Part shown: piece after piece, positions 63,994 through 64,000 of the stretch
Position numbering within the stretch: position 1 is the first letter of the stretch
Layout of the letters: each line of letters begins with the position of its first letter
Assembly (NCBI GenBank): GCA_947510165.1
Contig: CANNSB010000003.1
Location: forward strand, 62,001 to 126,000
Length of the DNA stretch: 64,000 nucleotides
Source of the DNA: an uncultured Clostridia bacterium
GTDB taxonomy: Bacteria; Bacillota; Clostridia; Oscillospirales; Ruminococcaceae
Direction: 5' to 3'
The notes under the pieces: generated by a model
Database searches by the model: none
Told to the model about the DNA's origin: nothing
The model's input: only the letters and a program-made list of their open reading frames with translations
Translations under genes and position numbers: made by a program

Positions 63994-64000
63994 TTGAACA
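63994..64000 (+). CDS. Start of a plus-strand gene cut by the window end
   Basis: GGAGGA (63982-63987) is followed after six bases by TTG AAC, a normal start in this genome. Only two codons are visible, so the product is unknown. Confidence 0.5.

Overview
The window is chromosomal DNA of a very AT-rich, low-GC Gram-positive anaerobe, most likely a member of the Clostridia and plausibly of the Oscillospirales/Ruminococcaceae side. This taxonomy is inference from gene content and gene order. Supporting points are the type III glutamine synthetase (GlnN), pyruvate phosphate dikinase, short-chain chromate-type transporters, two small CotF-like spore coat proteins, a dockerin-like secreted protein, the order plsX-rnc-smc-ftsY-rdgB-yhbY-nadD-yqeK-LCP-rsfS-leuS, strong GGAGG ribosome binding sites, and AGA-dominated arginine codons. 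TGA is used as a stop, so the code is the standard bacterial one. No tRNA, rRNA, CRISPR array, prophage or insertion sequence was seen.

Layout. 0-1 kb: rplM-rpsI on the minus strand from a consensus promoter. 1.3-6.1 kb: a MATE transporter, guaB, a small membrane protein, pyridoxamine kinase and an ECF S component. 6.1-8.8 kb (minus): two coat-type proteins and glnN. 8.9-13.9 kb (plus): a 56-residue membrane protein, murD, two M42 aminopeptidases and a PLP enzyme of the aluminium-resistance/methionine gamma-lyase family. 13.9-18.3 kb (minus): a class B penicillin-binding protein and ppdK. 18.6-21 kb (plus): glmU-prs. 21-28.8 kb (minus): a MacA/MacB-like pair without an ATPase, a dockerin-like protein, a chromate transporter pair and a fructose PTS operon. 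29-33 kb: a second MATE, an unrecognised membrane-anchored protein, a tail-anchored protein and a lipoprotein with 12-residue Trp repeats and a poly-Asp tail.

33.3-53.3 kb (plus) is a long housekeeping run. It holds ogg, a ribosomal-protein autoregulatory leader with infC-rpmI-rplT, an rRNA methyltransferase, dprA, topA, trmFO, plsX, rnc, smc, ftsY, rdgB, yhbY, nadD, yqeK, an LCP ligase, rsfS and leuS. 53.4-57.1 kb (minus) is an envelope-stress-like operon: response regulator, sensor kinase, HtrA. 57.3-58.4 kb is ychF. 58.4-63.8 kb (minus) is NhaC, a UvrD-type helicase, a hot-dog thioesterase and pgi. A plus-strand gene begins at the last seven bases.

What stands out. The terminators are often long perfect inverted repeats with arms of 23 to 41 bp, and one arm frequently runs through the stop codon into the coding sequence. 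The 30.5-33.2 kb stretch is the least explained: two unrecognised surface proteins flank a tail-anchored protein and a cluster of DnaA-box-like 9-mers beside AT-rich DNA. Smaller oddities are an ATT start for the first MATE gene, an HPr that lacks the regulatory serine, and palindromes built into the promoters of smc and of the last gene.
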